Program-made: the position numbers and the translations under genes | Assembly: GCA_947497195.1 (NCBI GenBank) | Contig: CANMGM010000175.1 | Coordinates: forward strand, 1 to 5,354 | Origin: Bacteroidota bacterium | GTDB lineage: Bacteria > Bacteroidota > Bacteroidia > M30B66 | DNA length: 5,354 nt | Direction: 5' to 3' | Notes under the pieces: model-generated | What the model was told of the DNA's origin: nothing | What the model saw: the letters and a program-made list of their open reading frames with translations, nothing else | Databases searched by the model: none | Shown: positions 1 through 5,354 of the stretch, piece by piece | How the letters are laid out: each line of letters begins with the position of its first letter | Position numbering within the stretch: the first letter of the stretch is position 1

Positions 1-987
1 ATCGCGCCATACACTTTCCAGTTCAGTCTTCGCACTGCCATTGCGCCAAGTTTCGGGCTCAAAAACGTACAGTACCAGCGCCGCTTCGCGTATGCTCTTT
101 CGGCTACGTTCAATGCCTATGCGCTCAATGGTATCGCTGGTTTCACGTAGTCCGGCGGTATCAATAAACCGAAATCCAAATCCATCCAATACCACTTCAT
201 CTTCAACCGTATCGCGCGTGGTGCCGGCAATATCGCTCACAATGGCGCGCTCCTCGTTCAACAAAGCGTTGAGTAAGGTCGATTTTCCGGCGTTTGGCAT
301 GCCCACAATCGCCACCGGAATGCCGTTCTTCAGCACATTGCCCATCGCATAGCTCGAGCGGAGTCGTTCTAGCACTTCCAAAATATGCTTCACCAGTGTT
401 TCGAGCGTGCTGCGGTCGGCAAACTCAACATCTTCGGTGCTAAAATCCAACTCAAGTTCTATGAGTGCAAGAAAATTCAACAAATCCTCGCGCAACTTTT
501 TAATGCGGTTTCCAAAGCCTCCACGCAATTGCTGCATGGCCAAAGCGTGCGATGTCTGGTTGCCCGATGCAATAAGGTCGGCAACAGCTTCGGCCTGACT
601 CAGATCCATCTTTCCGTTTAAAAAAGCACGCAGCGTAAATGCGCCGGGCAATGCCGGTTCTGCGCCCACGCGATAAAGCAATTGTAAAATTTCTTGCTGA
701 ATGTAAACCGATCCGTGGCAGGAAATCTCCAGCGTATCGTCGCCGGTGTAGGAATGCGGCGTTCGAAAAACACTCACCAAAACTTCATCGATAACCTTTC
801 CACCTTCGTGAATTTTCCCAAACAAAATGCTGTAGCCCGGAGCATCCTTCAGCGTTTTTCTACCAACCGGACGAAATACCTTATCCAGCACTTCGAACGC
901 ATTGGGTCCACAAATACGAATAACAGCAATCGCTGCCATTCCGGGATGTGTTGCCAGTGCTGCTATGGTGGCTTCGTTGTTATTCAT
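1..987 (-). CDS. mnmE: tRNA uridine-5-carboxymethylaminomethyl(34) synthesis GTPase MnmE, 3' end missing
   Basis: The minus strand reads without a stop from ATG at 987 to the window edge, giving 329 residues of a family about 450 long. MnmE works in the cytoplasm with MnmG to modify the wobble uridine (U34) of certain tRNAs, using GTP hydrolysis and a methylene-tetrahydrofolate carbon. The N-terminal folate-binding domain (about 1-125) starts TIAALATHPG and keeps the expected folate contacts: Arg24 in VIRICG, Glu87 in TLEISCHG and Lys126 in FLNGKMDL. A helical segment follows, then the G domain: G1 GMPNAGKS (229-236), the TTRD switch (256-259) and G3 DTAG (276-279). The NKxD motif and the C-terminal CxGK lie beyond the edge. 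No Shine-Dalgarno sequence is visible. It starts 12 bp after the DUF1599 stop codon, so the two are probably cotranscribed. Small oddities: HPGMAAI replaces the usual PPGxGAI, and Met230 sits inside the P-loop. Identity is very secure. Confidence 0.97.
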   Translation of the reverse strand, partial: MNNNEATIAALATHPGMAAIAVIRICGPNAFEVLDKVFRPVGRKTLKDAPGYSILFGKIHEGGKVIDEVLVSVFRTPHSYTGDDTLEISCHGSVYIQQEILQLLYRVGAEPALPGAFTLRAFLNGKMDLSQAEAVADLIASGNQTSHALAMQQLRGGFGNRIKKLREDLLNFLALIELELDFSTEDVEFADRSTLETLVKHILEVLERLRSSYAMGNVLKNGIPVAIVGMPNAGKSTLLNALLNEERAIVSDIAGTTRDTVEDEVVLDGFGFRFIDTAGLRETSDTIERIGIERSRKSIREAALVLYVFEPETWRNGSAKTELESVWRD

Positions 988-999
988 TTCGATTAACCA

Positions 1000-1551
1000 T
1001 TACCGGGCTTCTGCTTCCTCCATCATTTGAATGAGGGCAAAAACGGCATAATTGATCATATCCATGTAATTCGCATCGATGCCTTCCGAAACCAGCGTTT
1101 GGCCTTGATGGTCTTCGATTTGTCGAATGCGCATCAACCGCATCAGAATCATATCAGTAAACGAGCTAATCCGCATGTTGCGCCAGGCCTCGCCGTAATC
1201 GTGATTCTTTTTCAACATCAAATCTTTAACAGTCGCAATGGTGGTATCGTACAAACGTTCTGTTTCGTCGAGCGGCAGTTCTACAGGAGCCGATTCATTT
1301 AGTTGCAGCTGGATTAGGCCCATGATAGCGTAATTCACGATGCCGATAAATTCGGGTTCGATGCCTTCGTCGACCAGATGCGTTCCCGAAGTTTCGATGC
1401 CACGAATGCGTGTGGCTTTGATGTAAAGTTGGTCGGTAATGGAACTGCTGCGGAGTATGCGCCACGATGTTCCGTAGTCGCGATTCTTCTTGATAAATAT
1501 ATCTTTGCATCGCGCGATAACGCGATCAAACTGCTCAGCTGTTTTCTGCAT
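1000..1551 (-). CDS. DUF1599 (Nmad1-like) protein with two tandem domains
   Basis: This is a 183-residue soluble protein with no signal peptide or membrane segment. It consists of two copies of one roughly 75-residue unit (about residues 8-81 and 101-175), each with the signature KKNxDYGxxWR followed by RxSSxTD, then RIRxIE, EGI and NYA. It matches the DUF1599 family common in Bacteroidetes, which as I recall is also called nucleotide modification associated domain 1. No reaction is established that I know of. The frame stays open to an ATG at 1656, but residues before MQKTAEQFD do not resemble the family and the length would exceed the usual 180-190, so I chose ATG 1551; ATG 1560, adding three residues, is equally possible. 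mnmE follows after 12 bp in the same direction, and folP diverges immediately. No TAnnTTTG element is visible upstream within folP, so its promoter is unresolved. Confidence 0.9.
   Translation of the reverse strand: MQKTAEQFDRVIARCKDIFIKKNRDYGTSWRILRSSSITDQLYIKATRIRGIETSGTHLVDEGIEPEFIGIVNYAIMGLIQLQLNESAPVELPLDETERLYDTTIATVKDLMLKKNHDYGEAWRNMRISSFTDMILMRLMRIRQIEDHQGQTLVSEGIDANYMDMINYAVFALIQMMEEAEAR
1027..1530 (-). repeat. Internal tandem domain duplication in the DUF1599 protein
   Basis: This is a protein-level repeat. The first copy is encoded by 1530-1309 and the second by 1251-1027, joined by a linker of about 19 residues that includes acidic and proline residues. By eye, about 34 of 75 aligned positions are identical, including KKNxDYG, WRxxR, SSxTD, RIRxIE, LVxEGI, NYA and LIQ. 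One single-residue gap is needed, before the LVxEGI block. Codon-level DNA similarity is low, so this is an old family-wide duplication, not a recent DNA repeat. Confidence 0.85.
1500..1507 (+). promoter_or_regulatory. Candidate folP promoter, Bacteroidetes -7 element TATCTTTG
   Basis: TATCTTTG matches the Bacteroidetes primary-sigma -7 consensus TAnnTTTG at all six fixed positions. It lies 51 bp upstream of the preferred folP ATG, so transcription would start near 1514 and leave a leader of about 45 nt. It sits inside the DUF1599 coding region, where the opposite strand encodes KDIFI. No clear TTG -33 element is present 17-23 bp upstream. A match this good should occur a few times by chance in a window of this size, so position is the main support. 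Confidence 0.4.
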
Positions 1552-1561
1552 GGACGCCATG
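1549..1561. repeat. 13-bp inverted repeat containing the start codons of both divergent genes
   Basis: CATGGACGCCATG has 5-bp arms CATGG and CCATG around ACG. Each arm contains an ATG on both strands. The plus strand reads ATG GAC GCC ATG in the folP frame; the minus strand reads ATG GCG TCC ATG in the DUF1599 frame. Each gene therefore has two in-frame start candidates within this element, three codons apart, and whichever pair is used the genes overlap or abut. Confidence 0.75.
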
Positions 1562-2425
1562 AATTTAAATGCGAAATTAACATCCCGGAAGCATTTCCCG
1601 TCGATTTGTTTGCGCGGATCGCTCATTTCTTTTGAAAAACCGCGTGTAATGGGCATTGTAAATGTGAACGACGATTCGTTTCACACAGCAAGTCGGGCGA
1701 AAAAGTTGGATGATGTGTTGCGTTTGGCCGAAAAACACGTAAAAGGCGGCGCATTTTTTTTAGATCTCGGAGCAAGTTCGAGCCGACCGGGTGCTAAAAT
1801 TTCGGATGAGCAGGACGAATGGACGAGACTGGAAGGGATTTTTGAACGCCTTCGTACGGAGTTTCCCGACGTATTTTTATCGGTCGACACCTACCATGCC
1901 TCCGTTGCCCGCTATGCTGTTGAGCAGGGAGCCGATTTGGTAAACGACATTTCGGCCGGAAGCATTGATGCTACAATGTTCGAAACAGTGGCACAACTCA
2001 AGGTTCCCTACATTCTGATGCACATGCAGGGTCGACCCGAAACGATGCAACAGAATCCGCAGTATGCCGATGTTGCGCAGGATGTTCTGCAGTTCATGGC
2101 CGATAAAGTAAATCGGCTGAGACAATTAGGGCTTCGCGATATTTTGGTTGATCCGGGCTTCGGCTTCGGCAAAACACTGGAACAGAATTACACGCTATTG
2201 GGCCATTTGTATGAGTTTGTGCTGATGGATATTCCGGTTTTGGCGGGTGTTTCGCGCAAAAGCATGGTAACGCGGCTGCTCGATATTTCGGCTGCAGAGG
2301 CCTTGAATGGCACTACAGCTTTGCACATGCTCGCCTTGATGCAGGGTGCGCATATTTTACGCGTGCACGATGCGGCCGAGGCTTCGCAGTGTATAGCGGT
2401 TTATGAAGCGTATCTGAATAAGTAG
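1559..2425 (+). CDS. folP: Dihydropteroate synthase
   Basis: FolP condenses 6-hydroxymethyl-7,8-dihydropterin pyrophosphate with p-aminobenzoate to give dihydropteroate, the sulfonamide-sensitive step of folate synthesis, in the cytoplasm. The 288-residue product has normal family length and a complete TIM-barrel motif set: MGIVN (31-35) with metal-site Asn35, SRPGA (75-79), SVDTYHA (108-114), ND (129-130), HMQG (155-158), DPGFGFGKT (198-206), SRKS with Lys234, and LRVHD (267-271). Loop 1 is unusual: NVNDDSF in place of the common NVTPDSF. I chose ATG 1559; ATG 1550 would add three residues, TTG 1610 would still leave about 13 residues before MGIVN, and the open frame upstream to 1490 is not FolP-like. 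It ends in three in-frame stops, TAGTAGTAA. In many Bacteroidetes folP is followed by the diadenylate cyclase gene cdaA; here it converges on truA. A candidate promoter lies at 1500-1507. Confidence 0.97.
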   Translation: MNLNAKLTSRKHFPSICLRGSLISFEKPRVMGIVNVNDDSFHTASRAKKLDDVLRLAEKHVKGGAFFLDLGASSSRPGAKISDEQDEWTRLEGIFERLRTEFPDVFLSVDTYHASVARYAVEQGADLVNDISAGSIDATMFETVAQLKVPYILMHMQGRPETMQQNPQYADVAQDVLQFMADKVNRLRQLGLRDILVDPGFGFGKTLEQNYTLLGHLYEFVLMDIPVLAGVSRKSMVTRLLDISAAEALNGTTALHMLALMQGAHILRVHDAAEASQCIAVYEAYLNK

Positions 2426-2456
2426 TAGTAATACCCTAAATTGTATTCTCTGCAGG
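2426..2456. other. Convergent folP/truA gap, no terminator seen
   Basis: Thirty-one bases separate the folP and truA stop codons. The folP TAG is followed directly by in-frame TAG and TAA. I see no GC-rich hairpin with a T-tract on either strand, so termination may be Rho-dependent or the two transcripts may overlap at their 3' ends. Confidence 0.6.
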
Positions 2457-3212
2457 TTAACGCAATTGATAGGAAGCCGGATATTCAATCTGAGTGAGGA
2501 ATAAGCCATAAGCAGGAACAGAGCTCCCTGCTTCGGATCGACTATGCGATTGCATGATGCGTTTAATTTCAGCGACTTCCATTTTTCCAAGGCCGATATC
2601 GAGCAGGGTGCCAACAATAGCACGAACCATGTTGCGTATGAAGCGGTCGGCACTAATGTGAAAAACAGCATTACTGCCATCCATTTTCCAAATTGCTTCA
2701 GTAACGGTACACATGGTAGTATGAACCTGCGTGTTTGATTTTGAGAAAGCGGCAAAATCATGACAGCCCAATAGTTTATCCGCCGCTTCATTCATTTTGT
2801 CAAAGTCTAGTTTACCGAAAACATGATGTGCATAGCCTTCCAAAAACGGATCGCGCTTTTGCATAATGTGATATTCGTAACTGCGACTGGTAGCCGAAAA
2901 GCGTGCGTGAAGTTCATTCGGAACTTCTATTATTTCTTCGCAAAGTATACCGGGCAAACGCATTGCATCTAAACGCTTTATAACATAACCGCAGTCATTT
3001 ATTGGGTTTTCGAGGTCGAAATGCGCAAAAAAATTCCGGGCATGAACACCGGTATCCGTGCGACCACATCCAATTGTCTCGATATCACAATTCAATACCA
3101 ATCGAAGTGCATTGTTTATACACGCCTGAACACTTGGTGCATTGGGCTGTATCTGCCATCCATGGTACTTTTGACCATTGTATTTTAATTTGATGAAATA
3201 ACGATATGCCAT
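2457..3212 (-). CDS. truA: tRNA pseudouridine(38-40) synthase TruA
   Basis: TruA isomerises uridine to pseudouridine at positions 38, 39 and 40 in the anticodon arm of many tRNAs and acts as a cytoplasmic dimer. The product is 251 residues, normal for the family. The start MAYRYFIKLKYNG is the typical first beta strand, followed by YHGWQIQP (16-23), which supports ATG 3212. The catalytic aspartate is Asp53 in GCGRTDTGVHA (48-58). RFSATSRSYEYHI (104-116) carries the conserved arginine and tyrosine region, and FIRNMVRAIVGTLLDIG (191-207) is the second signature block. The gene is intact. It lies 139 bp downstream of the receiver gene on the same strand, so it may have its own promoter; I found no perfect TAnnTTTG in that gap. 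It looks slightly more AT-rich than folP. No membrane segment or signal is present. Confidence 0.97.
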   Translation of the reverse strand: MAYRYFIKLKYNGQKYHGWQIQPNAPSVQACINNALRLVLNCDIETIGCGRTDTGVHARNFFAHFDLENPINDCGYVIKRLDAMRLPGILCEEIIEVPNELHARFSATSRSYEYHIMQKRDPFLEGYAHHVFGKLDFDKMNEAADKLLGCHDFAAFSKSNTQVHTTMCTVTEAIWKMDGSNAVFHISADRFIRNMVRAIVGTLLDIGLGKMEVAEIKRIMQSHSRSEAGSSVPAYGLFLTQIEYPASYQLR

Positions 3213-3305
3213 TATTTCGATAGTAATGAAATATTTATCTCGTAGGCTTTCGTAGAAATCGACTTAATTATGCACTTCTCTTTAATAGAAAGGAGTATGT
3301 TGCCA

Positions 3306-3348
3306 TTCCTACAGGAAATCTAAATATTCCATCCTAAAGTATTGGAAT
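3306..3348. repeat. Paired small inverted repeats in the receiver-truA gap
   Basis: The gap 3213-3351 contains two inverted repeats built from the same TTCC/GGAA core: TTCCT-AC-AGGAA at 3306-3317, and ATTCCA with TGGAAT at 3326-3331 and 3343-3348 around an 11-base loop. The second lies three bases past the receiver stop codon, where a terminator would be, but it is AT-rich and lacks a T-tract. The first could be an operator. The outer arms could also pair with each other. Nothing else recognisable is in this gap. Confidence 0.3.
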
Positions 3349-3351
3349 CAA

Positions 3352-3765
3352 TCACAATTTCTCCAGATGATCCTTGCTCAAAGGCTTATTGAGAAAAGAG
3401 TATACGCCGCGCACCTGCATCGCACGCTTCTGATCTACCGGGTTCAATGAACTGGTGAGGAATACAATGCGTATTTTCTCGTAAATCTTCGGACAGGTTT
3501 TCTGAAATTCTTCAGCAAACTGAAATCCGTCCATAATCGGCATGTTGATATCGAGAAAAATAACCTCGGGCAAGAGGTCTTCAGGCAAATGCGCCCTTTC
3601 AAAATTGGTTAGAAACTCAATCGCACTTTTGGAACTGGTATGCACATACACCCGATCGGCAAAATTGCAACCTTCAACCATCTTCTGGTTAATGAAATTA
3701 TCAATCTCACTATCATCAATCAGCATTACGGTTGCATACTTGGCTTTAGGTTTTTTAATGCTCAT
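3352..3765 (-). CDS. Single-domain CheY-like response regulator receiver
   Basis: The 137-residue product is one receiver domain and nothing else. The acidic pocket is Asp17-Asp18 in MLIDDSEIDN, the phosphoacceptor is Asp72 in FLDINMPIMDG, the switch threonine is Thr104 in FLTSS, and the conserved lysine is Lys127 in NKPLS, so all phosphotransfer residues are present. The chain ends about ten residues after that lysine, leaving no DNA-binding or enzymatic output domain. Proteins of this type act through partner binding or as phosphorelay intermediates; the partner is not visible here and no histidine kinase is in the window. I chose ATG 3765, which gives a short lysine-rich lead-in (MSIKKPKAK); TTG 3774 would add three residues. 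GAGG lies three bases ahead of the ATG, closer than ideal for a ribosome binding site. The flanking gaps of 139 and 85 bp suggest it may be transcribed alone. Confidence 0.93.
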   Translation of the reverse strand: MSIKKPKAKYATVMLIDDSEIDNFINQKMVEGCNFADRVYVHTSSKSAIEFLTNFERAHLPEDLLPEVIFLDINMPIMDGFQFAEEFQKTCPKIYEKIRIVFLTSSLNPVDQKRAMQVRGVYSFLNKPLSKDHLEKL

Positions 3766-3785
3766 GTTCCTCAATATTATCGTGC

Positions 3786-3793
3786 TAAAAGTA
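3786..3793 (-). promoter_or_regulatory. Weak candidate -7 element upstream of the receiver gene
   Basis: The 85-bp gap 3766-3850 is strongly AT-rich. On the minus strand it contains TACTTTTA, one mismatch from TAnnTTTG, 20 bp ahead of the receiver ATG. No TTG -33 element lies at the right distance. Mismatched copies are expected often in AT-rich DNA, so this is only a placeholder for where a promoter would be expected. I see no clear terminator for the upstream gene in this gap. Confidence 0.15.
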
Positions 3794-3850
3794 ATTAATT
3801 TCTATTGCTTCCTACTGCAGGTTGTGAATAAAATTAACAAATCTGTATAA

Positions 3851-5354
3851 TTAAAAAAATAACCGAACCTGCACACCGCCAACATGAACGGTTTTCGCTT
3901 CGGGCGATTTCCTTCCATCGTAATTGATGTTCAGCTGCATGTTGTTCGATAAGGTGCGCTGATAATTGATGCCCCAGGTGAAGTTATTTCCGCTCTTCAA
4001 TCCCTCCTGCATTTCAAATGCTACCGGCGTATTTTGTTGTCCCGAAAAATTGATGAGTATAAAAATGAATCTGCCCTGAAAACTACCCTTCTCGGCCACG
4101 TTGTATTTCAATTCTGTTCCTGCAGTATGACTAAGCGCCCTCTCTCCCCCATAATCGGCTGTATTTTGCTTGATGCTGTATTTGTAATTCAGGTTCATAC
4201 GAAATGCTGCGTTCGGCTGAATGCTCAAGGTGGGACCCACTTCAGTATAATTGATGCGGTAATTCCGGTTTGAAAAAAACACGGCCTCCGACCTCTTTTG
4301 TCCATTACGCGTTTCGGTAGTAATGGTAAAAATATCGCCGGCATTCCAACGCATACGGTGATTGCTGAATCGGTTATCGCGTGCTTCGATTCCGTTGTTG
4401 AGTAAGGCTTTGTTCGACAAACTCTGCCAGTTTAATTCCATCCCGAATTTGGCTGCACCACGGTTAAAAAAAACTGTGTTTCTAACGGCTCTGTTAAAGG
4501 TAATCAATGCCGTATCGTCAATTCCAAACCGAAGCGGATTGTATGCTCTCGCCAAATCTTCGGTTGTTGTTTTTCCATCTGTTTTCCAGGCGCTCTGTGT
4601 AGATAACCGCGAAAGAAACTTGCGCAATCCTTTTTCTTTTGTCCAAGAATTTGGTGTCTTTACATTAACGGTTTGACTAAACTGATTCGAGTACACCCGA
4701 ATAAAATCGCTCGTAGGCGTAAAGACTCTGATGTAGCGTGCCTGATCGGGAAAGGCAGCTATCTCGAATTCGTTCAATTCCTTGATTGCATTCCCGTTGT
4801 AATCGGTCCACGAGTATACTCCCTGCCCCGGCTGTACTTCGAGGTAGCTAAACTCCTTGCGTGTTTCCAATCCGCTTCCTGCCTCGTAGAAGCTATTTGC
4901 GGTAACAACTCCTTTCCAAATACGAAGTCCCAGTTCGACGCGGTTTACGAGTGTGCGTTCCGGATCGAGTGCACTCAATAAGGTGTCTTCAATAAATAAA
5001 TTCCGGATTGCAGTAATCGTTCGCAGTTGAACAAGCTCCCCTTTCGCAAGCTCGGTGCTTAAACCATAGCTTTCGGCGCGCGTACTCCTTTTCAGGCGAT
5101 TTGTCGACAAGGCCTCATCGTCGCGCAGGCGGTAGAATACATTAAACTTCTGCCTAGCCGTATCGCGGTTCTGCAGAAATACCTGCCTGTCGTAAAAGGC
5201 ATAACTCCCCGGCTGAAGCGTGTCGGCTTTTAACAAGTTGTTCTCGAATTCATCTTTATAGCCAACTTCCATTTTCCAAATGCCGTAACTCACTGTGCTT
5301 CGGTGCCGATCAAATTGAGCATTAGAGGTCAATGCGTTGCTACCGGTAAGACTC
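3851..5354 (-). CDS. Large predicted outer-membrane beta-barrel protein, 5' end missing
   Basis: The last 500 residues of a protein enter from the right edge; the frame is open through the window end, so no start can be assigned (a TTG at 5332 is internal). The chain shows many alternating polar/hydrophobic segments separated by charged or Asn/Gly-rich turns, for example RMNLNYKYSI and MQLNINYDG, and ends GGVQVRLFF. A final strand with a C-terminal phenylalanine is the usual outer-membrane barrel assembly signal. Around residues 184-197 is DYNGNAIKELNEFE, shaped like a calcium-binding loop, followed by an FPDQARYIRVFTP block. I recall this combination in large uncharacterised Bacteroidetes surface proteins but cannot name a family. 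The predicted location is the outer membrane; no function is assigned. No TonB box or plug domain can be judged because the N-terminus is absent. The receiver gene follows after 85 bp on the same strand. Confidence 0.8.
   Translation of the reverse strand, partial: SLTGSNALTSNAQFDRHRSTVSYGIWKMEVGYKDEFENNLLKADTLQPGSYAFYDRQVFLQNRDTARQKFNVFYRLRDDEALSTNRLKRSTRAESYGLSTELAKGELVQLRTITAIRNLFIEDTLLSALDPERTLVNRVELGLRIWKGVVTANSFYEAGSGLETRKEFSYLEVQPGQGVYSWTDYNGNAIKELNEFEIAAFPDQARYIRVFTPTSDFIRVYSNQFSQTVNVKTPNSWTKEKGLRKFLSRLSTQSAWKTDGKTTTEDLARAYNPLRFGIDDTALITFNRAVRNTVFFNRGAAKFGMELNWQSLSNKALLNNGIEARDNRFSNHRMRWNAGDIFTITTETRNGQKRSEAVFFSNRNYRINYTEVGPTLSIQPNAAFRMNLNYKYSIKQNTADYGGERALSHTAGTELKYNVAEKGSFQGRFIFILINFSGQQNTPVAFEMQEGLKSGNNFTWGINYQRTLSNNMQLNINYDGRKSPEAKTVHVGGVQVRLFF

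Noticed and set aside
41..996. Plus-strand open frames of 60-100 codons across the mnmE region
   Set aside because: They are shadows of the intact MnmE frame on the minus strand and show no recognisable protein motif.
1490..1558. Upstream extension of folP to an ATG at 1490
   Set aside because: The added residues are the antisense of the well-conserved DUF1599 first repeat and do not match FolP; the likely -7 promoter element at 1500-1507 would also fall inside the coding region.
1552..1656. N-terminal extension of the DUF1599 protein to an ATG at 1656 (218 residues in all)
   Set aside because: The extra residues do not resemble the family, make the protein longer than usual, and overlap the conserved start of folP (the MGIVN codons begin near 1649).
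2357..2791. Minus-strand frame of 144 codons over the folP/truA junction
   Set aside because: It overlaps the TruA frame out of register and also the folP 3' end, and its composition looks like a shadow frame.
3282..3295. CTCTTT/AAAGGAG imperfect hairpin in the gap upstream of truA
   Set aside because: It has only six pairs with a bulge, is AT-rich and has no T-tract on either side; too weak to call a terminator or attenuator.
3291..3323. AGGAG followed by an 8-codon plus-strand minigene (ATG at 3297, TAA at 3321)
   Set aside because: The spacing of one base from AGGAG to ATG is too short for ribosome binding, Bacteroidetes rarely use such sites, and no gene follows on the plus strand.
1..5354. 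A new defence, mobile or biosynthetic system
   Set aside because: All six genes are either universal housekeeping types or single proteins of unknown role; there are no transposase, recombinase, nuclease, toxin-antitoxin or CRISPR signatures, no tRNA or rRNA gene, and no direct-repeat boundaries.

Overview
The window looks like chromosomal housekeeping DNA from a member of the Bacteroidetes. Three things point there: the sequence character of FolP, TruA and the duplicated DUF1599 protein (a family typical of that phylum); a perfect TAnnTTTG promoter element of the Bacteroidetes type; and the near absence of Shine-Dalgarno sequences ahead of the genes. I could not assign a genus.

Layout from left to right. 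Positions 1-987 (minus) hold the N-terminal 329 residues of the tRNA-modification GTPase MnmE, cut off by the window edge. Twelve bases upstream, in the same direction, is a 183-residue DUF1599 protein built from two tandem copies of one domain (1000-1551, minus). Divergent from it is folP, dihydropteroate synthase (1559-2425, plus). The candidate start codons of these two genes lie inside one 13-bp inverted repeat, so each gene's promoter must lie inside the other gene. folP converges on truA, tRNA pseudouridine synthase A (2457-3212, minus), across 31 bp. Next come a 139-bp gap with small inverted repeats, a stand-alone CheY-like receiver protein (3352-3765, minus), an AT-rich 85-bp gap, and the C-terminal 500 residues of a large predicted outer-membrane beta-barrel protein (3851-5354, minus) that enters from beyond the right edge.

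How the genes relate: FolP makes dihydropteroate, the folate precursor; MnmE uses a folate one-carbon unit to modify the tRNA wobble uridine; TruA modifies the anticodon arm. The left part therefore has a folate and tRNA-modification theme, though only MnmE and the DUF1599 gene look like one transcription unit. The receiver and the beta-barrel protein have no clear functional tie to the rest.

I found no mobile element, CRISPR array, RNA gene or convincing new multi-gene system. The points most worth a second look are the shared-start palindrome with an intragenic folP promoter, the internally duplicated DUF1599 protein, substitutions in loop 1 of FolP, and a degenerate calcium-loop motif in the beta-barrel protein.
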